Position numbers and translations under genes: made by a program. Below the pieces are notes generated by a model, which worked only from the letters and a program-made list of their open reading frames with translations, ran no database searches and was not told where the DNA came from. From Paramoeba atlantica (lineage: Eukaryota > Discosea), in NCBI GenBank assembly GCA_977017575.1, contig CDRNVI010000103.1, forward strand, positions 62,001-126,000: a stretch of 64,000 bases of DNA. The letters run 5' to 3'. Below, in pieces: positions 1-9,429 of this stretch; position 1 is the first letter of the stretch; each line of letters begins with the position of its first letter.

Positions 1-20
1 AACATTCGTACAATTTTTCT

Positions 21-974
21 ATGATCTTTTTACTTTGCAAACACCTTTCTTCTTCCCAATTTATAGCCCTTAATCGATTCTTAGTGCAAATACTTCTCTA
101 CTTTTTCTTCTGGCTACTACAACCTATCTCGAGAATGCAATTTGTTTTGGATGCTGCGGATAGTGTGCCTAAAGCTGCTCGGGTGCGTGGGGCATCTCTC
201 CCGCAAGAATATGAGCTCTGTCGTGTCTTGGCCAACATTTCAAGTCATCATCCCTCATGGACTACAGAGACTCCCGCATGTAACTGGAAAGGTATAACAT
301 GTGACTCCAACCTGCAGGTCACTGAAATTAAGTGGAACCATATGAATCTTCGAGGAACCGTGTCATGGCGTCATATTCCAGTGAGTGTACAAGTCTTGAT
401 TTTAGGTAGCTTCTTTAATTTAGCGAAACCAAACGAAATTACGGGAGAACTTCCTGTTTTTGAGTTGCCACCGCGTCTAACAAAGTTCGTGTTGGATGGC
501 AACAATATGACCGGGAGCATTGACTTAGAACATCTCCCTGCGGAGTTGACTGCCTTTGAAGCGGCGAAAAATTGCTTTGAGGGAACTGTATCTTTATCAT
601 CTCTACCTCGTCATCTATTTGTATTAGATCTTCAAGATAATTTGCTTTCTGGGGAGTTTGATCTCTCAAACTTACCTCCGAACATGCAAACAATGTACTT
701 CGGGAATAACCAGTTTAGCGGGAGCTTGATTCTCAAAAATCTGCCAATTTCCCTCGTACGACTTGATCTAGACAATAATAACCTAAGTGGAGAATTAGGG
801 TTGGATTGTCTCCCATCTAAAATGAGGTATCTTCTGCTTAAGAATAATGCGTTCGAGGGACACGTTGACCTCCGAAATCTGTCAGAGCATTTCGCATCGC
901 TGGATCTTCGGGGAAACAAGATTACCTCTGCAGAGCCAACTCCCTTCCCATATGCCCTGAAATGTGATCTATAA
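21..974 (+). CDS. LRR protein, subfamily A
   Basis: This is a leucine-rich-repeat protein of up to 317 aa. A better start is probably the ATG at 135, because the close paralogue at 18995 also begins just before the shared DAAD..PKAARVRG stretch. The extra N-terminus contains a hydrophobic run (FLVQILLYFFFWLLQP) that could be a membrane segment if used. Next comes the family cap: LPQEYEL, then SWTTETPACNWKGITC, a Cys-Trp-Cys cap like plant LRRNT_2. About eight repeats follow with the pattern LPxxLxxLxLxxNxFSG and a DL step. It ends in the subfamily A C-cap (LDLRGNKITS..PTPFP). The LRR solenoid suggests protein binding; the ligand and location are unknown. A 10-bp palindrome overlaps the stop codon. 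Confidence 0.85.
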   Translation: MIFLLCKHLSSSQFIALNRFLVQILLYFFFWLLQPISRMQFVLDAADSVPKAARVRGASLPQEYELCRVLANISSHHPSWTTETPACNWKGITCDSNLQVTEIKWNHMNLRGTVSWRHIPVSVQVLILGSFFNLAKPNEITGELPVFELPPRLTKFVLDGNNMTGSIDLEHLPAELTAFEAAKNCFEGTVSLSSLPRHLFVLDLQDNLLSGEFDLSNLPPNMQTMYFGNNQFSGSLILKNLPISLVRLDLDNNNLSGELGLDCLPSKMRYLLLKNNAFEGHVDLRNLSEHFASLDLRGNKITSAEPTPFPYALKCDL

Positions 975-991
975 ATCCACGGTGGATTTAT
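971..991. repeat. palindrome over the stop codon of the first LRR gene
   Basis: ATAAATCCAC, one G, then GTGGATTTAT: a perfect 10-bp inverted repeat with a 1-nt centre. It contains the TAA stop (972-974). In RNA it would need a few loop bases unpaired; it may be a MITE end or a 3'-end signal. Confidence 0.7.
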
Positions 992-1095
992 CCACGTGAA
1001 ATATCCACCTTCCTTTCGGAATGACGATACGGAATTCTTTATTCTTCGCTTCAGATTACTAAACCGGGGAACGGAATAATATTCAGATGTGGTTT

Positions 1096-1605
1096 ATTGC
1101 GGTGGTTGTAAACCACATATGCGTTTAACATACCTATACCTTGAGTAACATACCGGGGGGGTATGTTATTCTGGCCCGCGACACTTAACATACCCCCCCT
1201 CGTCCCGCGGCTTTTTTTGTGCAAAGGTACAAAATTCCAACCATAATATCACGTACGTTTTTAACAAAATGTTTCTTTTATGCGTTTTTAGATGTATTTT
1301 GATACGTTCTAGCATTTAGTACTACGCGAGGTACATCTTTAGATACAGGTTCTAACAGTGAAAGTGATTTTCTTCTCTTTCCTATTTCATAATCAGTCTA
1401 CTTAACATACCTACACCTTGATAACATAACGGGGGGTATGTTAAATGGGTATGTGGTTTATAAATATCGCTCCGCCCTCGATGATTGAAAAAAAGTGAAC
1501 AAAAGCAAAGAAAAAATAAAGAGGGACAGTATTAGAAAATATAAAAGTGGACTCTGGTGGTCCAAAATCGAAAACAAATGGGGTTCAAGGGGGGGGGCAT
1601 ACGCG
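1096..1605 (+). repeat. family A foldback element fragment, split by a family B MITE
   Basis: The left flank (1096-1110, ttgcggtggttgTA) and the stretch from 1461 (gctc..ccctcgatgattgaaaaaaagtg, then a diverged ..ggtggtccaaaa) match the 5' part of the family A elements at 51390, 52299 and 59048. The family B MITE has landed at the TA in the loop of the family A terminal hairpin. The match fades after about 1605. Confidence 0.65.
1111..1458. mobile_element. family B MITE, copy 1 (Tc1/mariner-like)
   Basis: A 348-bp element with about 25-bp terminal inverted repeats (AACCACATA..TTTAACATACC at one end and the reverse complement at the other), flanked by TA at 1109-1110 and 1459-1460. The second copy is at 35545-35917. 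It contains internal copies of the TTAACATACC motif in both orientations and no coding sequence. The TA flanks point to mobilisation by a Tc1/mariner-class transposase. Confidence 0.85.
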
Positions 1606-1864
1606 ATATTATTTCTACCCGTCCTGAATTTTGTCCGATTTTGATCAATATAACCCATAAAATTTATGGGTTTTACATACTCTCTGGTAGTATCGTTTAT
1701 TTATTGTGGTGGTTGTTTGTAACCTCTACCTCTCCCTTCTTTATGGTGTTCGGGGTAGGGTGGATCGAGGACGGTCAGAAAAGGGGGTCCAACCCCCCCC
1801 CCCCTCCCTATTCTCGATTCGGGCATAAATCACTGTGCTTAAAAACGTAGGTATCGGGACTCGA

Positions 1865-1937
1865 GCCCAGGTTGTCCAGTTGGTAAGACATGCCGTTTAT
1901 AATCTGGTGGTCGCAGGTTCGACTCCCGGCGGTTACA
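1865..1937 (+). pseudogene. tRNA-like sequence (degenerate, UAU-like anticodon loop)
   Basis: A near-canonical D arm (GTC CAGTTGGTAA GAC), an anticodon-like loop TTTATAA and an exact B box (GGTTCGACTCC) stand at tRNA spacing, so internal Pol III promoter boxes are present. The acceptor stem barely pairs (2 of 7), the anticodon stem fails and the T stem has two mismatches. It is therefore not a functional tRNA. It may be a tRNA-Ile(UAU) pseudogene or the head of a tRNA-derived SINE. Confidence 0.5.
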
Positions 1938-2288
1938 TTTTCAGCCATACGCGACGTCCGTTAGTGGTAAGATTTGCGAAGCCCCGTTCTTCGTATCTTG
2001 AAAAGTTAACTTTACTGTAGCTACTTAACATTCCCCCCGGAATGCTAAACCGGACTGTGGTTTACATCCTTCTGTATAAATTGTATTCAACATACTCCTT
2101 CAGTAAATGAGAAAAGATCATCCGAGAATTGCTTTACTTAAAGTTCCATTATACTAATTTTACGATTCATTCACTCAAATTCTGTGATCTTTTTATATTG
2201 CCAAATTTTAATTTTCTTACCGTACACGTTGCAATATTGTAACCTTGTCAATAACAGATTTGGCGGATCGCTTCAATATTTTAGTTAA
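1938..2288. other. AT-rich intergenic region
   Basis: Contains a short hairpin (ACATTCC..GGAATGC near 2026-2048) and a solo end motif TAAACCGGACTGTGGTTTA at 2045-2062, related to the right end of the family E element. No gene is visible. Confidence 0.5.
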
Positions 2289-3743
2289 ATGCATGTGGAA
2301 GGTATCAAATCTCTTCCTTCCCATACTTCTAGTGTGAAAGAGTCCTTGGAAGAACAAACTCTTGCAACTTCCTCCGCACGAGTCGAAGAGCTCGAATGTT
2401 TACATGCCCATGCTCGTCGTGGGCGGGAGCATGCCTTGGAACGTGATAGGGACACGGAAGGGCAGATTGACGTTGCGGATCTACCGAAAGAAATGCCAAA
2501 GGCCAGCGCAGAGGTAATGTCTTCTCGGCGTATTCGTAAAGTTCGAATACCACAACGTAGTACACCACAGGAAGAGAAGTCTTCCGATACGTCATTGAAC
2601 CCTTTTGCGTTGTCTGCAAAAGCTACACCTGTAGTCCCAACTATTCTCACTGAAACTACTAAACAGGGAACTGATAAAGGGGAAGGAAACGAACATGGAA
2701 CCACATCCAGTGCTTCTGGTGTGTCAGAAGAATCAGTCTCAGATATTACCAAGGATACTTCGACCAACGTAAAGCCGTTTGAACATACAGCGAAGAATGA
2801 TTTTGAGAAGACTGTTTCCGATAGCACAAGTGAATCAGAAGAAAAATCAAACCCAAAGGACGTTTCAAATCTTACCCCTTCACGATCTCACCCATTCCTC
2901 GGCTCCGCATTTGCAGCGCCCACACCGAATTTGGTAACAAACACGGTGCAAAAAAATGACACCAAACAGCAGACAAATTCGGTCGCTCCAAACGATCTCC
3001 TTGCGGCCTCACCATTTGCGCAAACCCCCTCACGAAAATTTGAAGATGCCGCAGCAGAGCTTGAAAAGCTACAAAGTCAAAGAAAAAATATTTTTTCGCC
3101 ACCATCAAGCGAGTCTGTAAGTCGCTTTCATGAAGATACTCCCAGTAAAGTACAATTCAGTACTGAAACTTCGGAGATGATTCACAAAGATACAAATTCT
3201 TGTGAGGGTCATGACAGGGCTGAAAAGATTTGGTCTTCATGCGTTGTCCGCGTCTTTTTAGCTAGCGATGACAAACAGTGGAACGAAATTGGGCGTGGGG
3301 AGTGTAAACTTTTGGTCACAACAAAAAATACGAAAGCCGACATCGCCGCACAAGAGAAGAGTGAGTCAGATCTCCAAATCAGCGAGTCAGAGGACGCGTC
3401 AGAAAATGAAACACCGCGTTTTACAGATATCAAGGTACATGATATCACAGAGGGTCGCGTCGTGTTGCATGATGAAAAAACAAAGCAAGTTCGAGTCAAC
3501 GCCGGTCTTGGCACTTCCTTTACATTGGGAGTCACATCCTTGACAAGCGGGGACAAATCTTCCTCTTCGATGCTTTTCTCAACCATTGATTCAGAGTCTC
3601 AACGTTCTCGTAGTTACCTCTTACTCCCGCTTCGCAGCGTCTCTGTTCCTGCATCTGAACGAGCCTTGGCTCTGTCCTCTTTTCAAAGACGAGTAAGAGA
3701 CCTACTCACACATTTGAACAGTGTTTCACCTCATTCATCTTAG
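2289..3743 (+). CDS. Ran-binding-domain protein, Nup50/Nup2-like
   Basis: A 484-aa protein. The N-terminal half is polar and low in complexity, with a basic stretch (RRIRKVRIPQR, a likely nuclear localisation signal) and scattered NPFAL, HPFLGSAF, SPFAQTP and NIFSPP motifs like the FxFG-poor linkers of Nup50-type nucleoporins. The C-terminal part from about residue 316 reads VVRVFLASDDKQWNEIGRGECKLL and later RVVLHDEKTKQVRVNAGL. These match the W-x-E-R-G-x-G-x-x-K-L and RxxxR..vcaN landmarks of the RanBP1-type PH fold, with an acidic insertion between them. A role in Ran-dependent nuclear transport at the pore is inferred. A second ATG lies 4 nt downstream out of frame. Confidence 0.65.
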   Translation: MHVEGIKSLPSHTSSVKESLEEQTLATSSARVEELECLHAHARRGREHALERDRDTEGQIDVADLPKEMPKASAEVMSSRRIRKVRIPQRSTPQEEKSSDTSLNPFALSAKATPVVPTILTETTKQGTDKGEGNEHGTTSSASGVSEESVSDITKDTSTNVKPFEHTAKNDFEKTVSDSTSESEEKSNPKDVSNLTPSRSHPFLGSAFAAPTPNLVTNTVQKNDTKQQTNSVAPNDLLAASPFAQTPSRKFEDAAAELEKLQSQRKNIFSPPSSESVSRFHEDTPSKVQFSTETSEMIHKDTNSCEGHDRAEKIWSSCVVRVFLASDDKQWNEIGRGECKLLVTTKNTKADIAAQEKSESDLQISESEDASENETPRFTDIKVHDITEGRVVLHDEKTKQVRVNAGLGTSFTLGVTSLTSGDKSSSSMLFSTIDSESQRSRSYLLLPLRSVSVPASERALALSSFQRRVRDLLTHLNSVSPHSS

Positions 3744-4060
3744 GAAACAAAGTAGATAAGAAGAAACTATAATCGCCGCCACTTTGCGTAGAGTTTCAAC
3801 TTCTATTTGTATTTTTATTTTTCATGCCTCCAACTAGCTGAACCTACCTTTGAACTTTGCCAAAGAAGAGGCTTGGATTGCTAGTGAGTACGTTAGTGAA
3901 CTCTTGTGGGCGAAATATCTTTTATTATAATCACAATACATACTTTGAGTAGAAAGATTTATCGCACCAGTTATGCAATGCACATTACAATATTTTTCTT
4001 TGATGTGACGGAACGATTTAAATTGTGTCGGGCAATTTATTTTTGAAACAGAAATGACCA
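3744..4060. other. intergenic, no gene seen
   Basis: 317 bp of AT-rich spacer between two + strand genes; no element end, hairpin or RNA gene was recognised. Confidence 0.5.
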
Positions 4061-5575
4061 TTGTTTTGTACCGTTTTTATCGAATTCCTATCCCTATGCA
4101 TCATAGATCGCTCTGACGTTTCTTCCCCATTGCAGCGTTTCTTGCCACAACTACGGCACTCACGCACCTCGTGTCCCCTAATGTTCCGTCCTAACGCGTC
4201 TATGTTTTTAATCGCCCCACCTCTTGACTCTCCCTCTTATCGAAGTCGCGTCTTTTTCCGAAGGCGCTTTTTACATTTTCCTGGTTTTGGGCCCATCACA
4301 CGGCACAAAAATTCCTATCTACATTTTCCGGCACAAAGAATCCCCTCAACCCGAACATCTTTTTTTATGCCCAATGACCGTTTATTTTCTATCCCTCACC
4401 GTACCTTCCTCCTTCGTCACGTACTCTCCTTACAAAGAACTCCTAAACCCACCTCTTTCACGCATCGATCATCACTTTCCCAAACAGCCCCTCTGCCCTC
4501 TTCCACAATTTCATCCAGCCCCCTGCCACGACGAAAAAATAGAAACCACCCCCACTTATCCTCGACCGCTTTTCCCATAGCCTCACCTCCTCAACCTACC
4601 CCGACCTCCTCTGTATCGACAACAAAAAAAAGCTCCTCTCTCCCTACTACCCCTAAACCCCCAACCTCCTCTCTCTCACCCACAACCACACCTCAATCCC
4701 CAACCGCCCCTCTCACTACCCCTACAACCACAACTACCCGTAAAACTACCCCTAAAGTCACCACAACACCTACAACCCCAACCACCGCCACAACTACCCC
4801 TACAGCCACAACAACAACCCACGCCACAACCCCAACCCAACCCACAGCCACAGCCACAGCCTCCCCCTCCCTTCCCTCCCCCCACCACTACTGGGTGACC
4901 CACGAACACCTCGACTTCGCCTTTGAGTGTCGCACCCCCTCCTCCTGGACCACACGTGTCACGCTCTCGGAGAACTTCCTCTACCTCCGTGCCATCCCCC
5001 CCACCCATCCCTCCCCCTACAACCCCTCCACAGTTAACTCTTCTTCTTTGTCTTCTTCTATATCCTCTTCTTTATCCTCTTCTATATCATCTTCATTATC
5101 TTCTTTATCATCATCTTCTCTATCCTCTTCTCTATCTTCTTCTTCTTCTTCTTCCTCTCCCCTCTTTAGGAACCCCTCCCCCTCCCCCTACTACCAATCC
5201 ATGGTCGAGGGGCTTAGCATCAACGCCTTTGCCTACCCTCGTAAAATGCCCTGGGGGGATGCCTCCATTTTAATGGAGCGCTTCCTGGGGGCGTTCGCCC
5301 CGCTCCAAGCGGAGTACGCCGTGGTGGAGGGCCCGGAGCGCATGGACCCCGCGATGTCGGGGGTGGTGCGGGCCGGGATCGAGTTTGTCCCCGCAGGGGG
5401 GGGTGGGGGGGAGAGAGCCCGTGGGGTGGTCACCACGTGTTTTCACCCCAATAAGAGGTTTCACTATGTGGTGGTGGCGGCGGTGAGGAAGGAGGTGTGG
5501 GTGGCGCAACGGCACGGGACGGAGGTGCTGTTGGAGGAGCTGGTGAGGGGGTTGGCGTGTTTAACGGCGGCATAG
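4061..5575 (+). CDS. Ser/Thr/Pro-rich protein with C-terminal PsbP/DcrB-like domain (tentative)
   Basis: A frame of 504 codons with an uncertain start. In-frame ATGs at 4181, 4202 and 4370 are alternatives, the last followed by a basic, hydroxylated stretch like a mitochondrial presequence. Residues about 150-290 are Pro/Thr-rich, and a Ser run (encoded by TCTTC repeats at 5036-5158) interrupts the conserved part. The folded region starts at HYWVTHEHLDFAFECRTPSSW and resumes at SINAFAYPRKMPWGD. It has a phe-Pro-x-x-W start, a central beta region and a C-terminal helix, which vaguely recalls the PsbP/DcrB/Mog1 fold. That assignment is weak. Coding-strand composition runs from C-rich at the start to G-rich at the end. 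Confidence 0.65.
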   Translation: MFCTVFIEFLSLCIIDRSDVSSPLQRFLPQLRHSRTSCPLMFRPNASMFLIAPPLDSPSYRSRVFFRRRFLHFPGFGPITRHKNSYLHFPAQRIPSTRTSFFMPNDRLFSIPHRTFLLRHVLSLQRTPKPTSFTHRSSLSQTAPLPSSTISSSPLPRRKNRNHPHLSSTAFPIASPPQPTPTSSVSTTKKSSSLPTTPKPPTSSLSPTTTPQSPTAPLTTPTTTTTRKTTPKVTTTPTTPTTATTTPTATTTTHATTPTQPTATATASPSLPSPHHYWVTHEHLDFAFECRTPSSWTTRVTLSENFLYLRAIPPTHPSPYNPSTVNSSSLSSSISSSLSSSISSSLSSLSSSSLSSSLSSSSSSSSPLFRNPSPSPYYQSMVEGLSINAFAYPRKMPWGDASILMERFLGAFAPLQAEYAVVEGPERMDPAMSGVVRAGIEFVPAGGGGGERARGVVTTCFHPNKRFHYVVVAAVRKEVWVAQRHGTEVLLEELVRGLACLTAA

Positions 5576-5964
5576 GGAGTGTTCCGCCTCCTCAGGAGAG
5601 GGTAATTTTTTTTTTAGGGGGGGGTGACACGTTCAAAGATGTGTCTGCACGTTGGCTCATCATTTTTTCTGTGGGCATAGGTGAGTTTTGAGTGACGCAT
5701 GTCCTCAATGGAATGTTGCCGATTGTTTGGTAAGCATTTTTTAAATTCTACACCTGATTTATGGGTTTTACTATTTAGCCATGTGTCTATTTTTTGAACG
5801 AGTTCATGAATGTTCTGCTTCCTTTTCTAGATTATTTTCTCCTAAGAAGCTAATCACAAGTATGATAGCATCCGGAATCATCTTACCTGTCTAACGAAAT
5901 AAAAAGGTCTTCCTATCTCCCTCACATCTCCTGGGCGGTTCCCCCCTCACCTCTTCCCGTTTAC
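5576..5964. other. intergenic, no gene seen
   Basis: 389 bp, G-rich just after the stop and then AT-rich, ending in a C/T-rich leader before the next gene. No element or RNA was recognised. Confidence 0.5.
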
Positions 5965-7743
5965 ATGCGTAATTCCTTCAAAAACGGGTCTTCGCACCAT
6001 GTTTTAAAAACGCTCTTTCCCCGCATTTCACCACCTCCCTATTTCGTCCTAAACCAACCCAAAAGGTTTTCTAAACCCTTCCCCACTTTACAACCCTCCC
6101 GTCCCGTCCTTCCCCTCTCTCGTCCTTTCTCCCAACCCCTTTTCTCTTCCCCTTTTCGCTCCTACTCCCTCCTACCGCTTCCTTCTTCCGCCTCCATCTT
6201 TTCACGTGATTTCTCTTTTCCTTCCTCTCTTCTCTCTACCCGCAGTATTTTAATTCTTCTCCCCCTTCTCAGCGTAATCTCTCTCTATGGGTACATTTAC
6301 TACCGCAGCTTTACCAAACCGCTGCCCTCCATCCCCCCCACACTGGTCTCTCAAAACGGTGAACTTCTCGACAAGAACGGCAACATCATTGCGCTCCATC
6401 CCCTCTCCCTGGTCCTTCGCTTTTTTTATCTTTTTTCTCTCTATTTTCCTCTACTTTGTCTCTATGTGTGTTGCTGGCCCTGGAATGTTTCCTATACACT
6501 CTGGCAGCGGCTGTTTCTGTTCGCGCTCCAACACAGCGGACCGGCCGCCATTAAAGCCGGCCAGTGGGCCTGTACCCGGGAGGACTTATTCTCCCCGGAG
6601 TTAAGGAACACGTTAACCGTGTTGTACAGCGAGGCAAGGACACATGACGGGGAACAATCGATTGTGATTATTGAGAAAGAACTTGGGAGTTCGCTCTCGT
6701 CGTATTTTACGAAATTTGAGAAGAATCCAATTGGTAGCGGTGCGATTGGACAAGCCCATGTTGCGATTTGGAAACCGGATGGTCGGAAAGTTGTGGTGAA
6801 AGTGATGCATCCCGGGTGTGTGGAGACATTGGCGCGAGATATTTATCTGGTTAATGTGGTGGCGCGAACCCTTCATGGGTGTTTTTCCTCATTGCAAAAA
6901 TGGTATCTCCCGGAGACTGCCATGGCGTGGAGTAACTTGCTCGCGTCGCAGTTGGATTTTCGCGTCGAGGCGGATAATTTGACCCAATTTCGGGCAAATT
7001 TTGCACACGTCCCGGAGATCCATTTTCCCGAGCCGCTGCACAGCACGCGTCAGGTTCTGGTTGAGACCTTTGCGCCCGGTCATCATGCCACTCCAGAACG
7101 ACTTCAGCATTTACCCAAACACACAAAGGATGTATTAGCGCACATCGGGATGAATGCATTCTGCCAAATGCTTCTCCGGGATAACTTTATCCACTGCGAT
7201 TTGCATCCAGGAAATATTTTATTGGACACCTCGGATTTAAACTCCCCGACAGTAACTTTACTGGACGTCGGGTTAGTTCACCATTTAAGCTCCGAGCGGG
7301 AGGCAGATTTGGTACAGCGCCTGGTGGCAGGTTTTTGCTACTGGAAGCCTCAGGAGATTGCCGAGACACTCTACGCGATGGGGACCCCCCAGTGGGCGAG
7401 CCAGGACGTGTTTGTTCGTGATCTCTCCCAGATTTTGGCAACCTATCGCCCGAATGGACAGGTAGGGGAATATGCCGTGTTGGGAGACGTCCTGGAAAGT
7501 GTTTTTGGGGTGATACGAACGCACCACGTTCACCTGGACGCATGTTTCGTGACAATGTTGTTCTCTGTGCTGTTATGTGAGGGGTTTTTAATGACGCTGA
7601 ATCCATGTTTTAATGTGGCCCACAGTGCGGCGCCGTGGCTAGTTACAGAAGGCCATGTGAGTTTTCGCGTTTGGCGAAATTTGGCAAGACACGCATGGCG
7701 TCGCGTGCAAAATTATGTGGGGAGTACGCACGTGGTTGGGTAA
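5965..7743 (+). CDS. ABC1/UbiB-family atypical kinase, ADCK2-like
   Basis: A 592-aa protein. The first ~60 residues are basic and Ser/Pro/Phe-rich (mitochondrial presequence-like), followed by a hydrophobic segment near residues 92-110. The ABC1 core has the KxGQ signature (IKAGQW, about residue 196), the Ala/Gly-rich nucleotide loop (GSGAIGQAH, ~257), the VVVKV lysine (~278), an ExD motif (VEADN, ~334), the catalytic HCDLHPGN (~410) and DVG (~433) in place of DFG. ADCK2-type members also vary at this DFG site. Family members act at the mitochondrial inner membrane in coenzyme Q and lipid homeostasis; a direct substrate cannot be read. It lies in the C-to-G skewed gene class. Confidence 0.88.
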   Translation: MRNSFKNGSSHHVLKTLFPRISPPPYFVLNQPKRFSKPFPTLQPSRPVLPLSRPFSQPLFSSPFRSYSLLPLPSSASIFSRDFSFPSSLLSTRSILILLPLLSVISLYGYIYYRSFTKPLPSIPPTLVSQNGELLDKNGNIIALHPLSLVLRFFYLFSLYFPLLCLYVCCWPWNVSYTLWQRLFLFALQHSGPAAIKAGQWACTREDLFSPELRNTLTVLYSEARTHDGEQSIVIIEKELGSSLSSYFTKFEKNPIGSGAIGQAHVAIWKPDGRKVVVKVMHPGCVETLARDIYLVNVVARTLHGCFSSLQKWYLPETAMAWSNLLASQLDFRVEADNLTQFRANFAHVPEIHFPEPLHSTRQVLVETFAPGHHATPERLQHLPKHTKDVLAHIGMNAFCQMLLRDNFIHCDLHPGNILLDTSDLNSPTVTLLDVGLVHHLSSEREADLVQRLVAGFCYWKPQEIAETLYAMGTPQWASQDVFVRDLSQILATYRPNGQVGEYAVLGDVLESVFGVIRTHHVHLDACFVTMLFSVLLCEGFLMTLNPCFNVAHSAAPWLVTEGHVSFRVWRNLARHAWRRVQNYVGSTHVVG

Positions 7744-8353
7744 AAATATTTTTTCGGAGGAAGGGTGAATGTGGCTTTTGTGAGGCTGTTTTTCATTACA
7801 CTAGATTAGAAAAAATGTATTTACTTTGGGCTACTGATGGATAAAACTTTACTTTTTTGCATTTACATTGTATTTTATCTGGTGTTTGATTATAGAAAAT
7901 GATGCCCCAGTTCCGATGCTCTTTTTTACTTACAAAGTTTTCTATAAAGTGTTTAGGTGATTCTAAACTACTTCTCTCCCCTCGATTAAGGCTTTTGAAA
8001 TCGCATTACGAAACTTTACTGACAAAGTAAAGAAGCGTATGAAAAGGTGATGTGAATTATGAACTGCATGTAATAGAAAGTTTGTTAAGTTAACGTTACT
8101 TCGAACGTTATTAGGGAGATCATCATCCTCTTTACGATTGACAAAGAAGCATCTGCCTTCTATTTCGTAAAATGTGAATGCGAGTCGGATCCATCCTGAC
8201 ATTTCGGCTAAAAGTAACGCTTAAATTATCCAATTTTTTTGAGTAACAAAAACTTTAATGTTATGATCAAACGCGTTCGCATTTTAACACAAGAATGCAT
8301 ACATGTTATTATGTGCAGCGCATCTCTGTTTTGCTCTTACCTGGTTCTATATA
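7744..8353. other. intergenic, no gene seen
   Basis: About 600 bp of AT-rich spacer with no recognised element up to the family C fragment at 8354. Confidence 0.5.
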
Positions 8354-8580
8354 AACCATGTTCCAAGATAGCATACCCATGCCCACTTAGTATACCTAGT
8401 AGGTATAGTAAGTGTCCCAAGGTCACTTAGTATACCCCCCCCTCCTAGCAACAGGAGCGTGAGACGTGCCTTTTTTAGAAGCGACAGAGCAACTTTTCTA
8501 GCAATCACGCGGTAGAAAATCGCATTTTAAGGTCAAGACACCATTTTTCTAGGAACTACAGATAAGAAATTATAAATAAT
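8354..8580 (+). mobile_element. family C MITE, truncated copy
   Basis: Begins AACCATGTTCCAAGATAG next to a TA (8352-8353) and matches the complete family C element at 35509-36146: the lone CCCCCCTCCTAGCAACAGGAGCG stretch, the agaagcgacagagcaac run and the TTTTCTAGGAA stretch. The right terminal repeat is missing. Confidence 0.7.
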
Positions 8581-8599
8581 TTCTATTATAAAAATTATT

Positions 8600-9420
8600 A
8601 ACTGCCACTATGGAAACGGGTGATGGGAAAGTGGGTAAAGGGACAAGGGAAAGTCGATAAAGGGAAAGTGAATAAGTGGAAAGTCGCTGACGGGAAAGCG
8701 GGTACGTGGAAACGCGTTAAGGGGAAAAAGTGGGTAAGATACGGGAACGTTAAGGAATGAAGTAGGAAAGTCATAGTAGATTAAAAAAAAGTTACAATTC
8801 GTACTCTTCCCCCCAATTATTTGCAAAAAAAATAGGGGACAGCGAGGGAAAGAAGCGGGCAAAGTTTGGGAAGGCGGGGATGGATGCTCGGGGGGGGGGG
8901 GGAGTGAGGGAAAGAAGCGGGTGAAGTCGGGAAGTCGAGGATGGTTGCTCGGGGGGTTTGAGGGAGAGAATCGAGCGAAGTTGATAACGGAGAAGTAAAG
9001 TAAGTAGGAAAGTAAGTAAGAAAGTGATACAGTACATACATAAAAAGTTAGAACACGTACTCTTCCCCCCCTATTAATCGCAAAAAAAACCTTGGCGCGA
9101 CGGCGTCTTTGCGCTTCGCCTCCTCCAAGTCTCCCACCCTCGTACAGCAACCTAAAGTATCTTATACTGCTAACGGGGTGGGAGCGGAGGTTCTGGACCA
9201 CATGGGCGCCCGCGCGGACGAGTTGGTATAGGGTACGAGGTAAGGAAGGGGGTGGATGAGAGGGTTAAGGGAAAGTGGGGAGTAAGTACGGTGAAGTGGG
9301 GAGATTAAGTACGGTGAAGTGTGAAAAGTGTGCGAAAGTGTTCGAAAAGTAGATAAAAACGTTAAACTCAATACTATTCCCCCCAATTATTTGCAAAACA
9401 AAATATACCTTTTATTTTGT
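8600..9420. repeat. purine-rich repeat region with three copies of a CGTACTCTTCCCCCC motif
   Basis: From 8615 the + strand is a degenerate tandem of GGGAAAGTGGGTAA-like units. A motif close to CGTACTCTTCCCCCCAATT followed by ATTTGCAAAAAA occurs at about 8799, 9056 and 9378 (the last diverged), and a GGGAAAGAAGCGGG unit recurs between them (8850, 8910). The minus-strand reading frames here are a by-product of this composition. The hairpin at 9122-9190 lies inside. Confidence 0.6.
9122..9190. other. long imperfect hairpin, possible structured RNA
   Basis: CCTCC (9122-9126) pairs with GGAGG (9186-9190). CTCCCACCC (9131-9139) pairs with GGGTGGGAG (9176-9184), and after one bulged T, CGT pairs with ACG. 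The apical loop carries a further AGTAT/ATACT hairpin. The GC-rich stem stands out from its surroundings. It may be an RNA gene or an element core; no known RNA family was recognised. Confidence 0.4.
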
Positions 9421-9429
9421 AATGATTCA

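Noticed and set aside
21-974. LRR genes as plant-type receptor kinases
   Set aside because: The cap and repeats resemble plant LRRs, but no kinase domain or consistent transmembrane helix follows, and the surrounding genes are intronless and not plant-like.
4860-5575. PsbP proof of photosynthesis
   Set aside because: Similarity is only a loose fold impression, and PsbP-like folds also occur in non-photosynthetic lineages; no plastid gene is present.
8608-9201. A 197-codon minus-strand frame with repeated FPxxxFP
   Set aside because: It is the translation of a GGGAAAGTGGG-type purine repeat, not a protein.
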